The notes under the pieces: model-generated
What the model saw: the letters and a program-made list of their open reading frames with translations, nothing else
The model's database searches: none
Told to the model about the DNA's origin: nothing
Made by a program: the position numbers and the translations under genes
Source: Nitrosomonas ureae
Lineage (GTDB): Bacteria > Pseudomonadota > Gammaproteobacteria > Burkholderiales > Nitrosomonadaceae
Direction of reading: 5' to 3'
Assembly (NCBI RefSeq): GCF_001455205.1
Contig: NZ_CP013341.1
Location: 1,302,001 to 1,366,000 of the forward strand
Length of the DNA: 64,000 nt
Shown here: positions 45,850-56,215 of the stretch, piece after piece
Position numbering within the stretch: position 1 is the first letter of the stretch
How the letters are laid out: each line of letters starts with the position of its first letter

Positions 45850-48800
45850 ATGGCTAGATTTTTTATTGAGCGACCGATCTTTGCATCGGTTTTGTCGATC
45901 ATTATTGTGCTTGCAGGACTGGCGGCTGCCATGCAATTGCCGATCGAGCAGTACCCGAGAATTACGCCCCCTACGGTCATTGTGACCGCAAATTTTCCCG
46001 GCGCGAGTGCCGAAACGGTCATCAAAACAGTGGCCGCGCCAATTGAAGAGAAGCTCAGTGCCATTGAAGGGTTGCTGTACTTTAATTCCAGTGCTGATTC
46101 GAGCGGCCGCCTGACAATTACCGTCACGTTTGAGATTGGCACCGATATCGATCGCGCTACGTTCAATGTCAGCAATGAAGTGAATACCGCGCTGGCGCGT
46201 TTACCCGATGAAGTCAGGCGTAGCGGGATTACCATCCAGAAACGCACCAATGATCTGTTGTTGGTTTTCGCGGTAACTTCTCAGGATCCTCAGCACACGG
46301 GGCTTTTTCTAAGCAATTTTATTACCAATAATATTCTGGATGACATCAGACGTTCGCCGGGTGTTGGAGAAGCCAGAATTTTTGGCGCCCAGGATTATTC
46401 CATGCGGATTTGGTTGAGACCGGACCGAATGGCGCAGCTGGGCATTACAACCAGCGATATCGCCAGCGCTATCCGGGCACAAAATACGCAACCCGCCGTG
46501 GGGAAAATAGGACAGGAACCCGCGTTGGCCGACCAACAATTGGTTTATACCGTCACTGCTAAAGGCCGGTTGTTGGAACCAGAACAATTTGAAAATATTA
46601 TCTTGCGTTCGGATGGAGCGCGCGGTGTGTTGTATTTAAAAGATGTTGCGCGGATTGAATTGGGTGCGCAAGACTATTCAAACCGGACCTTGCTGAATGG
46701 ACAGCCAGGCTTGGGTATCGGTGTCTTTTTGCGCTCCGGTGCCAATGCACTGGATACGGCTGCAGCGGTTAAAGCCAAGATGAGCGAGCTGCAGCATTAT
46801 TTCCCTGAAGGGGTGCAGTACGTTGTTTCCTACGATATCAGCATCTTTGTCAAAGCCTCCATTTGGGAAGTGATCAAAACCCTGGGAGAAGCCATGTTGC
46901 TGGTGGTTCTGGTGGTTTATCTATTTCTGCAAAGCTGGCGTGCCACGCTGATTCCCATTATCGCCATCCCGATTTCCTTAATCGGCACGTTTGCCGGGCT
47001 ATGGCTGCTGGGTTACTCGATTAATACCTTGACGCTCTTTGCAATGGTGCTATCCATCGGCATTGTGGTCGATGATGCGATTGTGGTGCTGGAAAATATC
47101 GAGCGGTTAATCACGCAAGAAAAATTGTCACCGATGAATGCGGCAATCAAAGCGATGCAACAGGTATCGAGTGCCGTGGTGGCGATGACTATGGTTCTGG
47201 TGGCGGTTTTTATTCCGGTTGCATTCCTGGGAGGCATAGCCGGTGAGTTGTATCGACAGTTTGCTGTAACGGTGGCGGTAGCGGGTGTTATTTCCGGAAT
47301 TGTGGCCTTGACGTTAACGCCCACTTTGTGCGCGGTTTTACTTCGACCGGCGCATCGTCAATCGGTTTTTTTTACCTGGTTCAACAAACATTTTGAGCAA
47401 GTGCGCAGATTTTATGTCGGCATGGTGGGCTTGAGTCTGCGCCACTCGATCCGATGCGTACTGATCTTTGCGTTGGTGATTGTGGGATTGATGTTTCTAG
47501 TGAAGCATATTCCGGAGAGCTTGGTTCCTGCGGAAGATCAAGGTTTCGTAATTGCCGCTGTAATTTTGCCGGATAGTGCTACGCTGGCGAGAACCGTGCA
47601 GACCGCTGACGCCGTTGTTGCCGAGCTGATGAGCAAGGAGCCGGCGGTGATTTTTCAGTTTGCAGTGAATGGGCTGGATTTTATTGGTGGGGGGAACAAA
47701 ACGAATGTGTCGACCATATTTCTGCGCTTGAAAGATTGGTCGGAACGCACGGTCAGCGCGGAAGATACGGTCAAGAAGATATTTCAAATAGGTGCCCAGC
47801 AACCGGATGGCCTGGCGATTGCCTTTAATCCACCGGCAATACGGGGATTGGGCAGTACCGGCGGGTTTGAATTGTTTGTGCAGAGCCGCGCGGGTTCTGA
47901 TACTGCCCAGTTGGCCGTGGTCGTGAATGAGTTTATGCAGGCGCTGAGGGAAGAGCCAAAGCTGGCGACAGTGAATTCATTTTTGCGCTCATCGGTACCG
48001 CAATATTTTGTCGAAGTGGATGAAGCTAAGGCCATCGCGCAAGGGGTTGCCATCCCAACTATTTATGACACGCTGCAAAGCACTATGGGAACGTTTTATG
48101 TGAATGATTTTAATCGCTTTGGGCGGACGTATCGCGTGCAGCTACAGGCCGAGGCTGCTTATCGTATGAAAGCGGAGGATTTGGGGAAAGTCTACGTGCG
48201 CGCGGAATCCGGTGCGATGGTACCTTTGTCAGCCTTGAGTACAGTCAAACATATCGTCGGTGCGGAGCAACTGGAACGGTTCAATGGTCTGCTGGCGGCG
48301 AAAATCATGGGGAGCGGCGCCGGCGGTGTCAGTTCCGGCGAGGCCATTGCACTGGTCGAAAGCATTGCGGCCACAACCTTGCCGGAAGGTTATCAAATTG
48401 CCTGGACCGGCGCCGCATTTCAGGAAAAAAGATTGGGTTCGGCGGCAATCTTTGCTTTCAGTCTTGCGGTCGTGATGGTTTTCCTGATTCTGGCTGCGCA
48501 ATTTGAAACCTGGGCATTGCCCGTGGCCGTCATTATGGCGATTCCGTTTGCGATGCTCGGTGCATTAGCCGCCATTCTGCTGCGCGGCATGCCCAATGAT
48601 ATTTATTTTCAGATCGGCATGGTGACGTTGATCGGGTTGACGGCGAAAAATGCGATTCTGCTGGTTGAATTTGCCAGCCAGAGAATGAAGCAGGGTGTGG
48701 ATGCTTCACAGGCAGCGATTCAATCCGCGCAACTGCGTTTCCGCCCGATCGTAATGACTTCGATGGCGTTTATATTAGGCGTGGTTCCGCTGGTCATAGC

Positions 48801-49008
48801 CACCGGTGCCGGCTCGGCAGCGCGCCAATCGATGGGAACCGGTGTTTTTGGCGGCATGATCATGGCCACCACCGTCGCCACTATTTTTGTTCCGCTGTTC
48901 TTTTCCTGGTTTGTGCGCAAACACGAACCTAAGCAACCTGATACTCAACCAAACATAACGTCCAAGCCGCAACGATCGGACAAGCCTGAAAGGGATGCTC
49001 GGGATTAA
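45850..49008 (+). CDS. RND multidrug efflux pump (AcrB/MexB-like)
   Basis: A 1052-residue inner-membrane proton antiporter of the HAE1 type. The start MARFFIERPIFASVLSIII, the two duplicated halves each with a large periplasmic loop, and the proton-relay motif SIGIVVDDAIVVLENIERL with paired Asp in helix 4 are all visible. GLTAKNAILLVEFASQ in helix 10 supplies the Lys. Length is normal. Substrates may be hydrophobic compounds; the family is multidrug. The neighbouring copper genes are on the other strand and suggest no direct link. Ribosome site is weak. Confidence 0.95.
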   Translation: MARFFIERPIFASVLSIIIVLAGLAAAMQLPIEQYPRITPPTVIVTANFPGASAETVIKTVAAPIEEKLSAIEGLLYFNSSADSSGRLTITVTFEIGTDIDRATFNVSNEVNTALARLPDEVRRSGITIQKRTNDLLLVFAVTSQDPQHTGLFLSNFITNNILDDIRRSPGVGEARIFGAQDYSMRIWLRPDRMAQLGITTSDIASAIRAQNTQPAVGKIGQEPALADQQLVYTVTAKGRLLEPEQFENIILRSDGARGVLYLKDVARIELGAQDYSNRTLLNGQPGLGIGVFLRSGANALDTAAAVKAKMSELQHYFPEGVQYVVSYDISIFVKASIWEVIKTLGEAMLLVVLVVYLFLQSWRATLIPIIAIPISLIGTFAGLWLLGYSINTLTLFAMVLSIGIVVDDAIVVLENIERLITQEKLSPMNAAIKAMQQVSSAVVAMTMVLVAVFIPVAFLGGIAGELYRQFAVTVAVAGVISGIVALTLTPTLCAVLLRPAHRQSVFFTWFNKHFEQVRRFYVGMVGLSLRHSIRCVLIFALVIVGLMFLVKHIPESLVPAEDQGFVIAAVILPDSATLARTVQTADAVVAELMSKEPAVIFQFAVNGLDFIGGGNKTNVSTIFLRLKDWSERTVSAEDTVKKIFQIGAQQPDGLAIAFNPPAIRGLGSTGGFELFVQSRAGSDTAQLAVVVNEFMQALREEPKLATVNSFLRSSVPQYFVEVDEAKAIAQGVAIPTIYDTLQSTMGTFYVNDFNRFGRTYRVQLQAEAAYRMKAEDLGKVYVRAESGAMVPLSALSTVKHIVGAEQLERFNGLLAAKIMGSGAGGVSSGEAIALVESIAATTLPEGYQIAWTGAAFQEKRLGSAAIFAFSLAVVMVFLILAAQFETWALPVAVIMAIPFAMLGALAAILLRGMPNDIYFQIGMVTLIGLTAKNAILLVEFASQRMKQGVDASQAAIQSAQLRFRPIVMTSMAFILGVVPLVIATGAGSAARQSMGTGVFGGMIMATTVATIFVPLFFSWFVRKHEPKQPDTQPNITSKPQRSDKPERDARD

Positions 49009-49194
49009 TGGAGTATGTGGAAAAGTTCTCCCGATTAATAAGCGCTGCCACACTCGGAAACGGCGGATACCATTTCCTTTCAGATATTGCCATTGCACAG
49101 TGAGTCAATTATGACGTATGGTCATAAAAAAACATTCCATAAAAATATATCAATTTAACTGTTCTTTTTGCATGGCAACTGCCTGCAATATATA

Positions 49195-49490
49195 CATTCC
49201 TCAACGATCTTTCCGCTATATTTCAATCACCATTCAGGCTTCTAAAAACCTATGCATGCTGTCAGAATTATCTGAATTTACATTATAATATTTATGTGTA
49301 ATAGTGCTTCGTCTCGTCAAAATATTCTAATAAAAATAATCTAAATTAACTAACAGCTTACGGTATATGGAATACCCGACTGGGTAAGTCAAATACATGA
49401 AATCACACAGTTCATGGCAAAGATAATGATGAATACCTTGGCAATTGATGGATTACCGGCAAGTCTCTTTTTGTTCTGGAGGTAATAATA
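49195..49490 (+). repeat. Propeller-gene upstream region, copy 1
   Basis: First of four related ~290-base leader regions. It shares with the others TCAGAATTATCTGA (49262-49275), the block GTCTCGTCAAAATATTCT, then an AT-rich tract with TAAATTAAC, and the ribosome site GGAGG (49478-49482) before the ATG at 49491. It is the most diverged copy in its second half. A TTGCAT-17-TATACA pair at 49168-49196 just before it looks like a promoter but is not fully conserved. Confidence 0.7.
49262..49275. promoter_or_regulatory. Conserved dyad, propeller gene 1
   Basis: TCAGAATTATCTGA (TCAGA, 4-base spacer, TCTGA) 215 bases upstream of the ATG. The identical dyad occurs upstream of propeller genes 2 and 3; the fourth has a changed left arm. 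This conservation suggests an operator or a transcription start element. Confidence 0.45.
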
Positions 49491-51491
49491 ATGGCGGCGC
49501 ATAGTATTAATTTATCCAGTCTTGATGGTAATAACGGTTTCCGCCTGAATGGTGAAGCAGCGTATGGCCAATCAGGCTTCTCTGTGAGTGATGCGGGAGA
49601 CGTGAATGGGGACGGTTTTGATGATGTGATAATCGGCGTTCCTGGCGCTGATTCGAATAGTAATGGATCCGGTTCAAATTACGTAGTATTTGGCAAGGCA
49701 TCCGAATTTGATGCAACGATGGATTTATCCGGTCTCGATGGAACTAATGGTTTCCGCCTGAATGGAGCAACGGGTGATTTTTCAGGCGATTCTGTGAGCA
49801 GTGCGGGGGACGTCAACGGGGATGGTTTTGATGATGTGATTATTGGTGCTGATCGCGCTGATTCAAATGGTGATGATTCTGGCTCCAGTTACGTGGTATT
49901 TGGCAAGGCATCCGGATTTGATGCTGCGATGGATTTATCCAGTCTCAATGGTAGTAATGGCTTCCGCCTGTATGGTGAAGCAACGGAAGATCGTTTAGGC
50001 AGCACTGTGAGCAGTGCAGGAGATGTCAACGGTGATGGTTTTGATGACATGATTATTGGCGCTCCTGGTGCTGATCTGGGCGGCTCTTCCTCCGGTTCCA
50101 GTTACGTGGTGTTTGGCAAGTCATCCGGTTTTGATGCTGCGATGGATTTATCCAGTCTCAATGGCAGTAATGGTTTTCGCCTGGATGGATCGGAGTATGC
50201 AGTTTCAGGTCGTGCTGTGAGTAATGCAGGGGATGTCAATGGGGATGGCTTTGAAGACTTGATTGTCGATGATTTTGGAACTGACCCAACTAGTATTAAC
50301 TTTTTTGGCTCCAGTTACGTGGTATTTGGCAAGGCATCCAGATTTGATGCAACGATGGATTTATCCGGTCTCGATGGAACTAATGGTTTCCGTCTGGATG
50401 ATAAAATCGGGCCTGAATATTCAGGCCGCTCAGTAAGCAGTGCGGGAGATGTCAACGGTGATGGGTTCGATGATTTGATTATCGGCGCTCCTTTATCTGG
50501 TCCGAGCGGTCAGTATCTCGGTTCCAGCTATGTGGTATTTGGCAAGGCATCTGGATTTAATGCTGCGGTGAGTTTATCCAGTCTTGACGGTAGTAATGGT
50601 TTCCGTCTGCGTGGTGAAACAGGGTATGATAGATCAGGCTTCTCTGTGAGCAGTGCCGGGGACGTGAACGGGGACGGTTTAGATGATGTGATTGTCGGTG
50701 CTCCTATTGCTACTCCGAATGGTGTTCAATCGGGTTCCAGTTATGTGGTATTTGGTAAGGCATCGGGATTTGGTGTGGCGATGGATTTATCCAGTCTCGA
50801 CGGTAGTAATGGTTTTCGTCTGGATGGTGAAGCATTTGAAAAATCAGGCTACTCTGTGAGTAGTGCAGGAGACGTCAATAGCGATGGTTTTGACGATTTG
50901 ATTGTGGGTGCGCCTAATGCTGATCCGAATGGTAATGATTCCGGCTCCAGCTACGTCATCTTTGGTCGCAGCAGCTTTGTTGATGACGTAGATTTTCCCG
51001 GCACGCACGGAGATGATATTTTCACTGGCACTTCCGCTGCGGAGAGCTTTGAAGGCGGGGATGGCAACGACCGCATGATCGGCCGAGGCGGCGCGGATTC
51101 GTTTGATGGTGGTACGGGTAACGATTACATCCGCATTTTGGGCGATGATTTCGAGCTTGTCGACGGCGGCTCAGGTACCGATACTTTAGGGCTGACTGGC
51201 AGTGGATTTAATCTGGATTTATCCAGCGTGGTCAATAAAATTCACGGTATAGAAACCATTAGTTTGTATGGTGTCGGAGATAACTCACTGATGCTGACCG
51301 CGCAGGATATCATCGATTTGTCGGATACGACAAATACCTTGAAGATCAAAGGCAATACCGGCGATAGCGTGACCGGGCTAAGCAGCGGTTGGACGGATGG
51401 CGGCGTGCACGGTAATTTCCACACCTATACTCAAGGGGAAGCGGTGCTGTTGATCGGGGTGGATGTGACGACGGACTTCCCGATAGCCTAA
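49491..51491 (+). CDS. FG-GAP beta-propeller/RTX protein 1 (one module)
   Basis: A 666-residue protein with no N-terminal signal peptide. Residues 1-~500 are exactly seven repeats of ~65-73 residues, each with the calcium loop DVNGDGFDD and the strand motif SSYVVFGKASGFDA, the FG-GAP repeat of integrin alpha subunits; seven fit one closed propeller. Residues ~501-560 hold RTX-like nonapeptides (GGDGNDRMIGRGGADSFDGG). Residues ~560-666 are a conserved cap ending GVDVTTDFPIA. RTX plus no signal peptide suggests type I secretion, but no exporter is nearby. Strong GGAGG precedes the ATG. The role could be adhesion or matrix binding; this is inference. Confidence 0.88.
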   Translation: MAAHSINLSSLDGNNGFRLNGEAAYGQSGFSVSDAGDVNGDGFDDVIIGVPGADSNSNGSGSNYVVFGKASEFDATMDLSGLDGTNGFRLNGATGDFSGDSVSSAGDVNGDGFDDVIIGADRADSNGDDSGSSYVVFGKASGFDAAMDLSSLNGSNGFRLYGEATEDRLGSTVSSAGDVNGDGFDDMIIGAPGADLGGSSSGSSYVVFGKSSGFDAAMDLSSLNGSNGFRLDGSEYAVSGRAVSNAGDVNGDGFEDLIVDDFGTDPTSINFFGSSYVVFGKASRFDATMDLSGLDGTNGFRLDDKIGPEYSGRSVSSAGDVNGDGFDDLIIGAPLSGPSGQYLGSSYVVFGKASGFNAAVSLSSLDGSNGFRLRGETGYDRSGFSVSSAGDVNGDGLDDVIVGAPIATPNGVQSGSSYVVFGKASGFGVAMDLSSLDGSNGFRLDGEAFEKSGYSVSSAGDVNSDGFDDLIVGAPNADPNGNDSGSSYVIFGRSSFVDDVDFPGTHGDDIFTGTSAAESFEGGDGNDRMIGRGGADSFDGGTGNDYIRILGDDFELVDGGSGTDTLGLTGSGFNLDLSSVVNKIHGIETISLYGVGDNSLMLTAQDIIDLSDTTNTLKIKGNTGDSVTGLSSGWTDGGVHGNFHTYTQGEAVLLIGVDVTTDFPIA

Positions 51492-51527
51492 TCTTCAAGA
51501 AATATCTGTTTTACTTACTTTTAGAAG

Positions 51528-51573
51528 CAGGTCAGGAAATTTGCATTTCCAGACCTGTTTTTTTAAGGATAAC
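51528..51573 (+). terminator. Terminator of propeller gene 1
   Basis: CAGGTCAGGAAAT pairs with ATTTCCAGACCTG around TTGC (one A-A mismatch), followed by a run of seven T. It lies 37 bases after the stop: a classical intrinsic terminator. Confidence 0.8.
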
Positions 51574-51589
51574 AGCCTATGCTGAATGC

Positions 51590-51877
51590 GTTCTAGGCAA
51601 TTTTTCCACCCTATTTCAAGCGCCGCTCAGGCTTCCATAAAACTTACGTAACCTATCAGAATTATCTGAATTGTTATTAAAGTATTTTTGTGTCACAGTG
51701 TCTGATCTCGTCAAAATATTCTAATAAAATAATTTAAATTAACAACTTGCGGTGGAATATTTTGCTGGCGAAATTACACACTCATCAAGTCACACGGTTT
51801 ATGACCACGATGATGGTGAATACTCTGACGTATGATGGATGACCTGCAAATTCTTTCATGTTCTGGAGGCAATAATA
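51590..51877 (+). repeat. Propeller-gene upstream region, copy 2
   Basis: Second copy of the leader region. It carries TCAGAATTATCTGA at 51656-51669, GATCTCGTCAAAATATTCT, AATTTAAATTAAC and the segment CACACGGTTTATGACCA shared with copy 3, and ends with GGAGG (51865-51869). Copies 2 and 3 are the closest pair. No reading frame of interest lies in it. Confidence 0.75.
51656..51669. promoter_or_regulatory. Conserved dyad, propeller gene 2
   Basis: TCAGAATTATCTGA, identical to the dyad of genes 1 and 3, about 210 bases before the start codon. Confidence 0.45.
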
Positions 51878-53881
51878 ATGGCGATAATTAAATTTTTCTT
51901 AGATGATCTTGATGGTAGCAATGGTTTTCGCATAGATGAAGTGGCGCAGGATTATCGATTTGGCAATTCAGTTAGCAATGCGGGAGATATGAATGGTGAT
52001 GGTTTCGACGATTTTATTATTGGTGCATTCGGGGGGCCACGAGGTGAACCATATTCCGGTTATGACTACATTTCTGGTTCCAGTTATGTAGTATTTGGCA
52101 AGGCATCGGGCTTTGATGCGACGGTGGATCTATCCGATCTTGACGGCAGTAATGGTTTCCGTTTGGATAAAAGAGGACTATATGATTTTTTTGGTGTTTC
52201 GGTCAGCACCGCTGGGGATGTCAATGGCGATGGCTTTGATGATGTGATTGTAGGCGGTCTTGAATCTGTGAGTAATCGCGTCGGTTTCGGTTCCAGCTAT
52301 GTGGTATATGGCAAGGCATCGGGTTTTGATGCGACGGTGGATCTGTCTGATCTTGACGGTAGTGATGGTTTTCGTCTGGATGGGGAAGAGAAAATTGGCA
52401 GATTAAATACTTCCGTTAGCAATGCTGGAGATGTCAACGGCGATGGATTTGATGATGTGATTGTCAGTGGTGGTTATTATGCCGACTCGAATGAGCTAAA
52501 CTCCGGCTCCAGCTATATAGTATTTGGTAAGGCATCGGGCATTGATGCGACTGTGGATTTGTCCGATCTTGACGGCAATGATGGTTTTCGTCTGGATGGG
52601 GAAGAGAGGTATGATAGAGCAGGTAGCGCTGTTAGCACTGCTGGGGATGTCAACGGAGATGGTTTTGATGATGTAATTGTCGGTGCTTTTGGTGCCGATT
52701 CGAATGGTAGTAATTCCGGTTCCAGCTACGTGGTATTTGGCAAGGCATCCGGATTTGATGCGGCGATGAATCTGTCTGCTCTTGATGGCAGTAATGGTTT
52801 TCGTTTGGATGGCGAAGTAGGTAGTCGGTCAGGTTCTTCAGTCAGCCCTGCTGGGGATGTCAACGGGGATGGATTCGATGATTTGATTATTGGAGTTCCT
52901 TATGCTGCGCCAAATGGTTACAATTCTGGCTCGAGCTATGTGGTGTTTGGCAAATCGTCGGATTTTGATGCGACGATGCGTTTATCCGATTTGGATGGCA
53001 GCAACGGTTTTCGTCTGGATGGAGAAATGAGCCATGAAAGGTTAGGCCGTGATGTTAGTGCTGCTGGGGATGTCAATGGGGATGGTTTTGATGATGTAAT
53101 TATCGCTGTTTCTGGTTCAAGTTCGACTTACTTAGTGTTTGGTCAAGCCACGGGATTTGATGGATCGGTCAATTTAATGACTTTGATGAGGAAGAGTTCT
53201 GCATATTTTGGTACTGTTTCTTCAGTAAGTGGCGCGGGAGATGTGAATGGTGACGGTTTTGATGATTTAATGATTGGAGTTCCTGGAGGCTTAGCGGTTG
53301 ATCAATATGGTTATTTCAGAGATACGCCCAGCATTACATACGTAGTATTTGGTAGCAGCGATTTCGGCGGTGATCAAGTGGATTTTCCCGGTACACCGGG
53401 CGATGATATTTTCACCGGCACCAAAGCGGCGGAGAGCTTTGAGGGTGGTGATGGCAACGACCGCATGATCGGCCGCGGCGGTGCGGATTCGTTTGATAGC
53501 GGAGCGGGTAATGATTACATCCGCATCTTGGGTGATGATTTTCAATTTGTCGATGGTGGGTTGGGTACTGATATCCTGGGATTGGCTGGTAGCGGTTATA
53601 ATTTGGATCTGTCCAATGTGATCGATAACATTCATGGCATCGAAACTATCGCTTTATATGGTGTCGGAGACAATATGGTGACCTTGACGGCGCAGGATGT
53701 TATTGATCTGTCGCAAGAGACGAATACCTTGAAGATCAAAGGCAATGCCGGAGATCGCGTGGTTGGACTGAGCAGCGGTTGGACCGATGGCGGTGTTCAC
53801 GGTAATTTCCACACCTATACACAAGGGGAAGCGGTGCTGTTGATCGGGGTGGATGTGACGACGGATTTCCCGATAGCTTAA
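51878..53881 (+). CDS. FG-GAP beta-propeller/RTX protein 2 (one module)
   Basis: A 667-residue protein. The ATG at 51878 is chosen because GGAGG stands eight bases before it and all paralogues begin at this place; an ATG 39 bases earlier is spurious. Seven FG-GAP blades can be counted up to ~residue 504; the seventh is degenerate at its start (LMTLMRKSSAYFG) but keeps VSGAGDVNGDGFDDLMIG. Then come the RTX block from ~505 (GDDIFTGTKAAESFEGGDGNDRM) and the cap. Its last ~150 residues are nearly identical to those of gene 3, more than the blades are. No signal peptide. Confidence 0.88.
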   Translation: MAIIKFFLDDLDGSNGFRIDEVAQDYRFGNSVSNAGDMNGDGFDDFIIGAFGGPRGEPYSGYDYISGSSYVVFGKASGFDATVDLSDLDGSNGFRLDKRGLYDFFGVSVSTAGDVNGDGFDDVIVGGLESVSNRVGFGSSYVVYGKASGFDATVDLSDLDGSDGFRLDGEEKIGRLNTSVSNAGDVNGDGFDDVIVSGGYYADSNELNSGSSYIVFGKASGIDATVDLSDLDGNDGFRLDGEERYDRAGSAVSTAGDVNGDGFDDVIVGAFGADSNGSNSGSSYVVFGKASGFDAAMNLSALDGSNGFRLDGEVGSRSGSSVSPAGDVNGDGFDDLIIGVPYAAPNGYNSGSSYVVFGKSSDFDATMRLSDLDGSNGFRLDGEMSHERLGRDVSAAGDVNGDGFDDVIIAVSGSSSTYLVFGQATGFDGSVNLMTLMRKSSAYFGTVSSVSGAGDVNGDGFDDLMIGVPGGLAVDQYGYFRDTPSITYVVFGSSDFGGDQVDFPGTPGDDIFTGTKAAESFEGGDGNDRMIGRGGADSFDSGAGNDYIRILGDDFQFVDGGLGTDILGLAGSGYNLDLSNVIDNIHGIETIALYGVGDNMVTLTAQDVIDLSQETNTLKIKGNAGDRVVGLSSGWTDGGVHGNFHTYTQGEAVLLIGVDVTTDFPIA

Positions 53882-53927
53882 TCTTCAAGAAATATCTGTA
53901 TTACTTACTTTTAGAAGCAGGTCAGAG

Positions 53928-53953
53928 AAATTGTATTTTCTGATCTGTTTTTG
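53928..53953 (+). terminator. Terminator of propeller gene 2
   Basis: CAGGTCAG...CTGATCTG stem with a G-T pair, followed by TTTTT. Same position and sequence family as the terminator of gene 1. Confidence 0.72.
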
Positions 53954-53979
53954 CAGGGCAGCTACCTGCATCGAGTGCG

Positions 53980-54263
53980 TTTCTCAGCAATCTTCCCACT
54001 ATAATTCAAGCGCCGTTCAAGCTTCCATAAAACCTATGCAGCCTATCAGAATTATCTGAATTGTCATCGCAGGTTTTTTGTGCGACAGTGTCTGATCTCG
54101 TCAACATATTTTATAAAAATAATTTAAATTAACGATTTGCGGTGAATATTCTGCTGGCGAAGTTACACATTCATCATGCCACACGGTTTATGACCAAGAT
54201 GATGGTGAATATCTCAGTAATGATGGATGACTTACAAATCCCTTCCTATATTGGAGGCAAGAA
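53980..54263 (+). repeat. Propeller-gene upstream region, copy 3
   Basis: Third copy of the leader: TTCAAGCGCCGTTCAAGCTT, the dyad at 54046-54059, GATCTCGTCAACATATT, AATTTAAATTAAC, CACACGGTTTATGACCA, ending in GGAGG before the ATG at 54264. Very close to copy 2. Confidence 0.75.
54046..54059. promoter_or_regulatory. Conserved dyad, propeller gene 3
   Basis: TCAGAATTATCTGA, identical to genes 1 and 2, about 205 bases upstream of the ATG. Confidence 0.45.
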
Positions 54264-56215
54264 ATGGCAATACCAATAATGAACGTGTCTATACTTAATG
54301 GTAGCAATGGTTTTCGTCTGGATGGTGTGGCGAAGGATAATGTTTCAGGTAATTCAGTCAGCAATGCTGGAGACATCAATGGAGATGGTTTTGATGATGT
54401 GATTATTGGTGCCCGTTTTGACGGTTCGAATAATACTTACTTCGGCTCAAGTTATGTGGTATTTGGTCAGGCGGCCGGATTTGATAGGATGCTGGATCTG
54501 TCCAGTCTCGATGGCAGTAATGGATTCCGCTTAGATGCTCCATACATTGGTCTGTACTATTTTTCAGGCAGCGATGCAGGTGACATCAATGGCGATGGAT
54601 TTGATGATGTCATTATTGGTGCCCAGGGTGCTGATATGTATAGAACTCCGACATTTGATGGTGCAAGCTACGTTGTGTTTGGGCGGTCTTCCGGTTTTTC
54701 AGCGGACATCAATTTATCCAGTCTTGATGGCAGTAATGGGTTTCGCCTGGATGGAATTGAAAGTCAAAACGTTTCAGTCAGCAGTGCTGGAGATGTCAAT
54801 GGCGATGGATTCGACGATGTGATTGTCGGTGTTTCAGGTGCCGAACCGAGCGGTTTTCAGTCCGGCTCCAGCTATGTGGTGTTTGGTAAAGCTTCGGGTT
54901 TTGATTCGACGATGAGTCTATCCAGTCTTAATGGCGACGATGGTTTTCGTCTTGATGGCGTGGCAAGTCGCGATAATTCGGGTACCTCAGTCAGCAGTGC
55001 GGGGGACGTTAACGGCGATGGTTTTGCTGACGTGATTATCGGTGCTACTGGGGTCGATTCGAACGCTGATTTTTCCGGATCCAGCTACGTGGTGTTTGGA
55101 CGTGCCTCCGGTTTTTCTGCTGCCATGGAATTATCCAGCCTTGATGGTAACAACGGTTTTCGTCTGGATGGCTTGTCAGAGAATGACTTTTTGGGTAAGT
55201 CAGTGAGCAACGCGGGAGATATTAACGGCGATGGTTTTGCTGATTTGATTATTGGTGCTTCTGGTGCTAATACTAACGCTTCTGGTTCCAGTTACGTAGT
55301 GTTTGGTCGGGCAGCCGGTTTTGCTGCTGCAATGGATGTGTCCAATCTTGATGGTAGCAATGGTTTCCGCCTAGATGGTGGTAGCGCGGTTAGCAATGCT
55401 GGTGACGTCAATGGCGATGATTTAGATGATTTGATTGTTGGGGCTATCAGTGGTGATCCAGACGGCGATTTCTCTGGTTCCAGTTACGTGATATTTGGCA
55501 AGACATCGGGTTTTGCCGCCACGCTGAACTTATCCAGTCTCGACGGCAATGACGGTTTTCGTTTGGACGGTGTGGCAGCATATGACCAGTTAGGCATATC
55601 TGTCAGTAGTGCAGGAGATGTCAATAGTGATGGTTTTGATGATTTAGTTATTGGTGCTCGTCTCGCTGATCCGAATGGCGACAGATCCGGCTCCAGCTAT
55701 GTAATATTTGGTGGCGACTTTATTACCGGTGAGGCGGTATATCGAGGTACTGCGGGGGATGATAATCTGGTGGGTACTATCTTGGCAGAACGTTTTGAGG
55801 CGGGTGACGGCAACGACCGCATGGACGGCCGCGGCGGCGCAGACATATTCCATGGCGATGGCGGTGACGATACCATTGCGGTCGCTGATCTTGACTTTCA
55901 ACAGGTAGAGGGCGGGATTGGCACCGATACGCTGGAGTTGACGGGTAAGGGCATCAATCTGGATCTGGCGAACTTCCACGATACCATCGATGGTATCGAA
56001 ACGATTGATCTGACCGGCAGTGGCGACAATACATTGACACTTACGTTGCCAGACTTACTCAGTCTTTCGGATACAACCAATACTTTTACCGTGAATGGTA
56101 ATGCGGGAGACCATGTTGTTGGCCTCTTAGACGGCTGGACGGATGCTGGGTTCGAGGGTAATTATCGTATTTTTGCCAATAGCGGGACGACGCTGCAGGT
56201 AGATAGGGCTGTGCA
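54264..56215 (+). repeat. Propeller module 3A (seven blades + RTX + cap)
   Basis: Seven FG-GAP repeats counted from NVSILNGSNGFRLDG to the repeat with SVSSAGDVNSDGFDD, then GDDNLVGTILAERFEAGDG and the internal cap ending in DRAVHTEVS. Cap and RTX are the most diverged among the single-gene copies. Confidence 0.75.

Noticed and set aside
49168..49196. TTGCAT-17-TATACA promoter-like pair upstream of propeller gene 1
   Set aside because: Fits a promoter, but it is not kept in the other three leaders and lies almost 300 bases from the ATG, so it is not listed as a feature.
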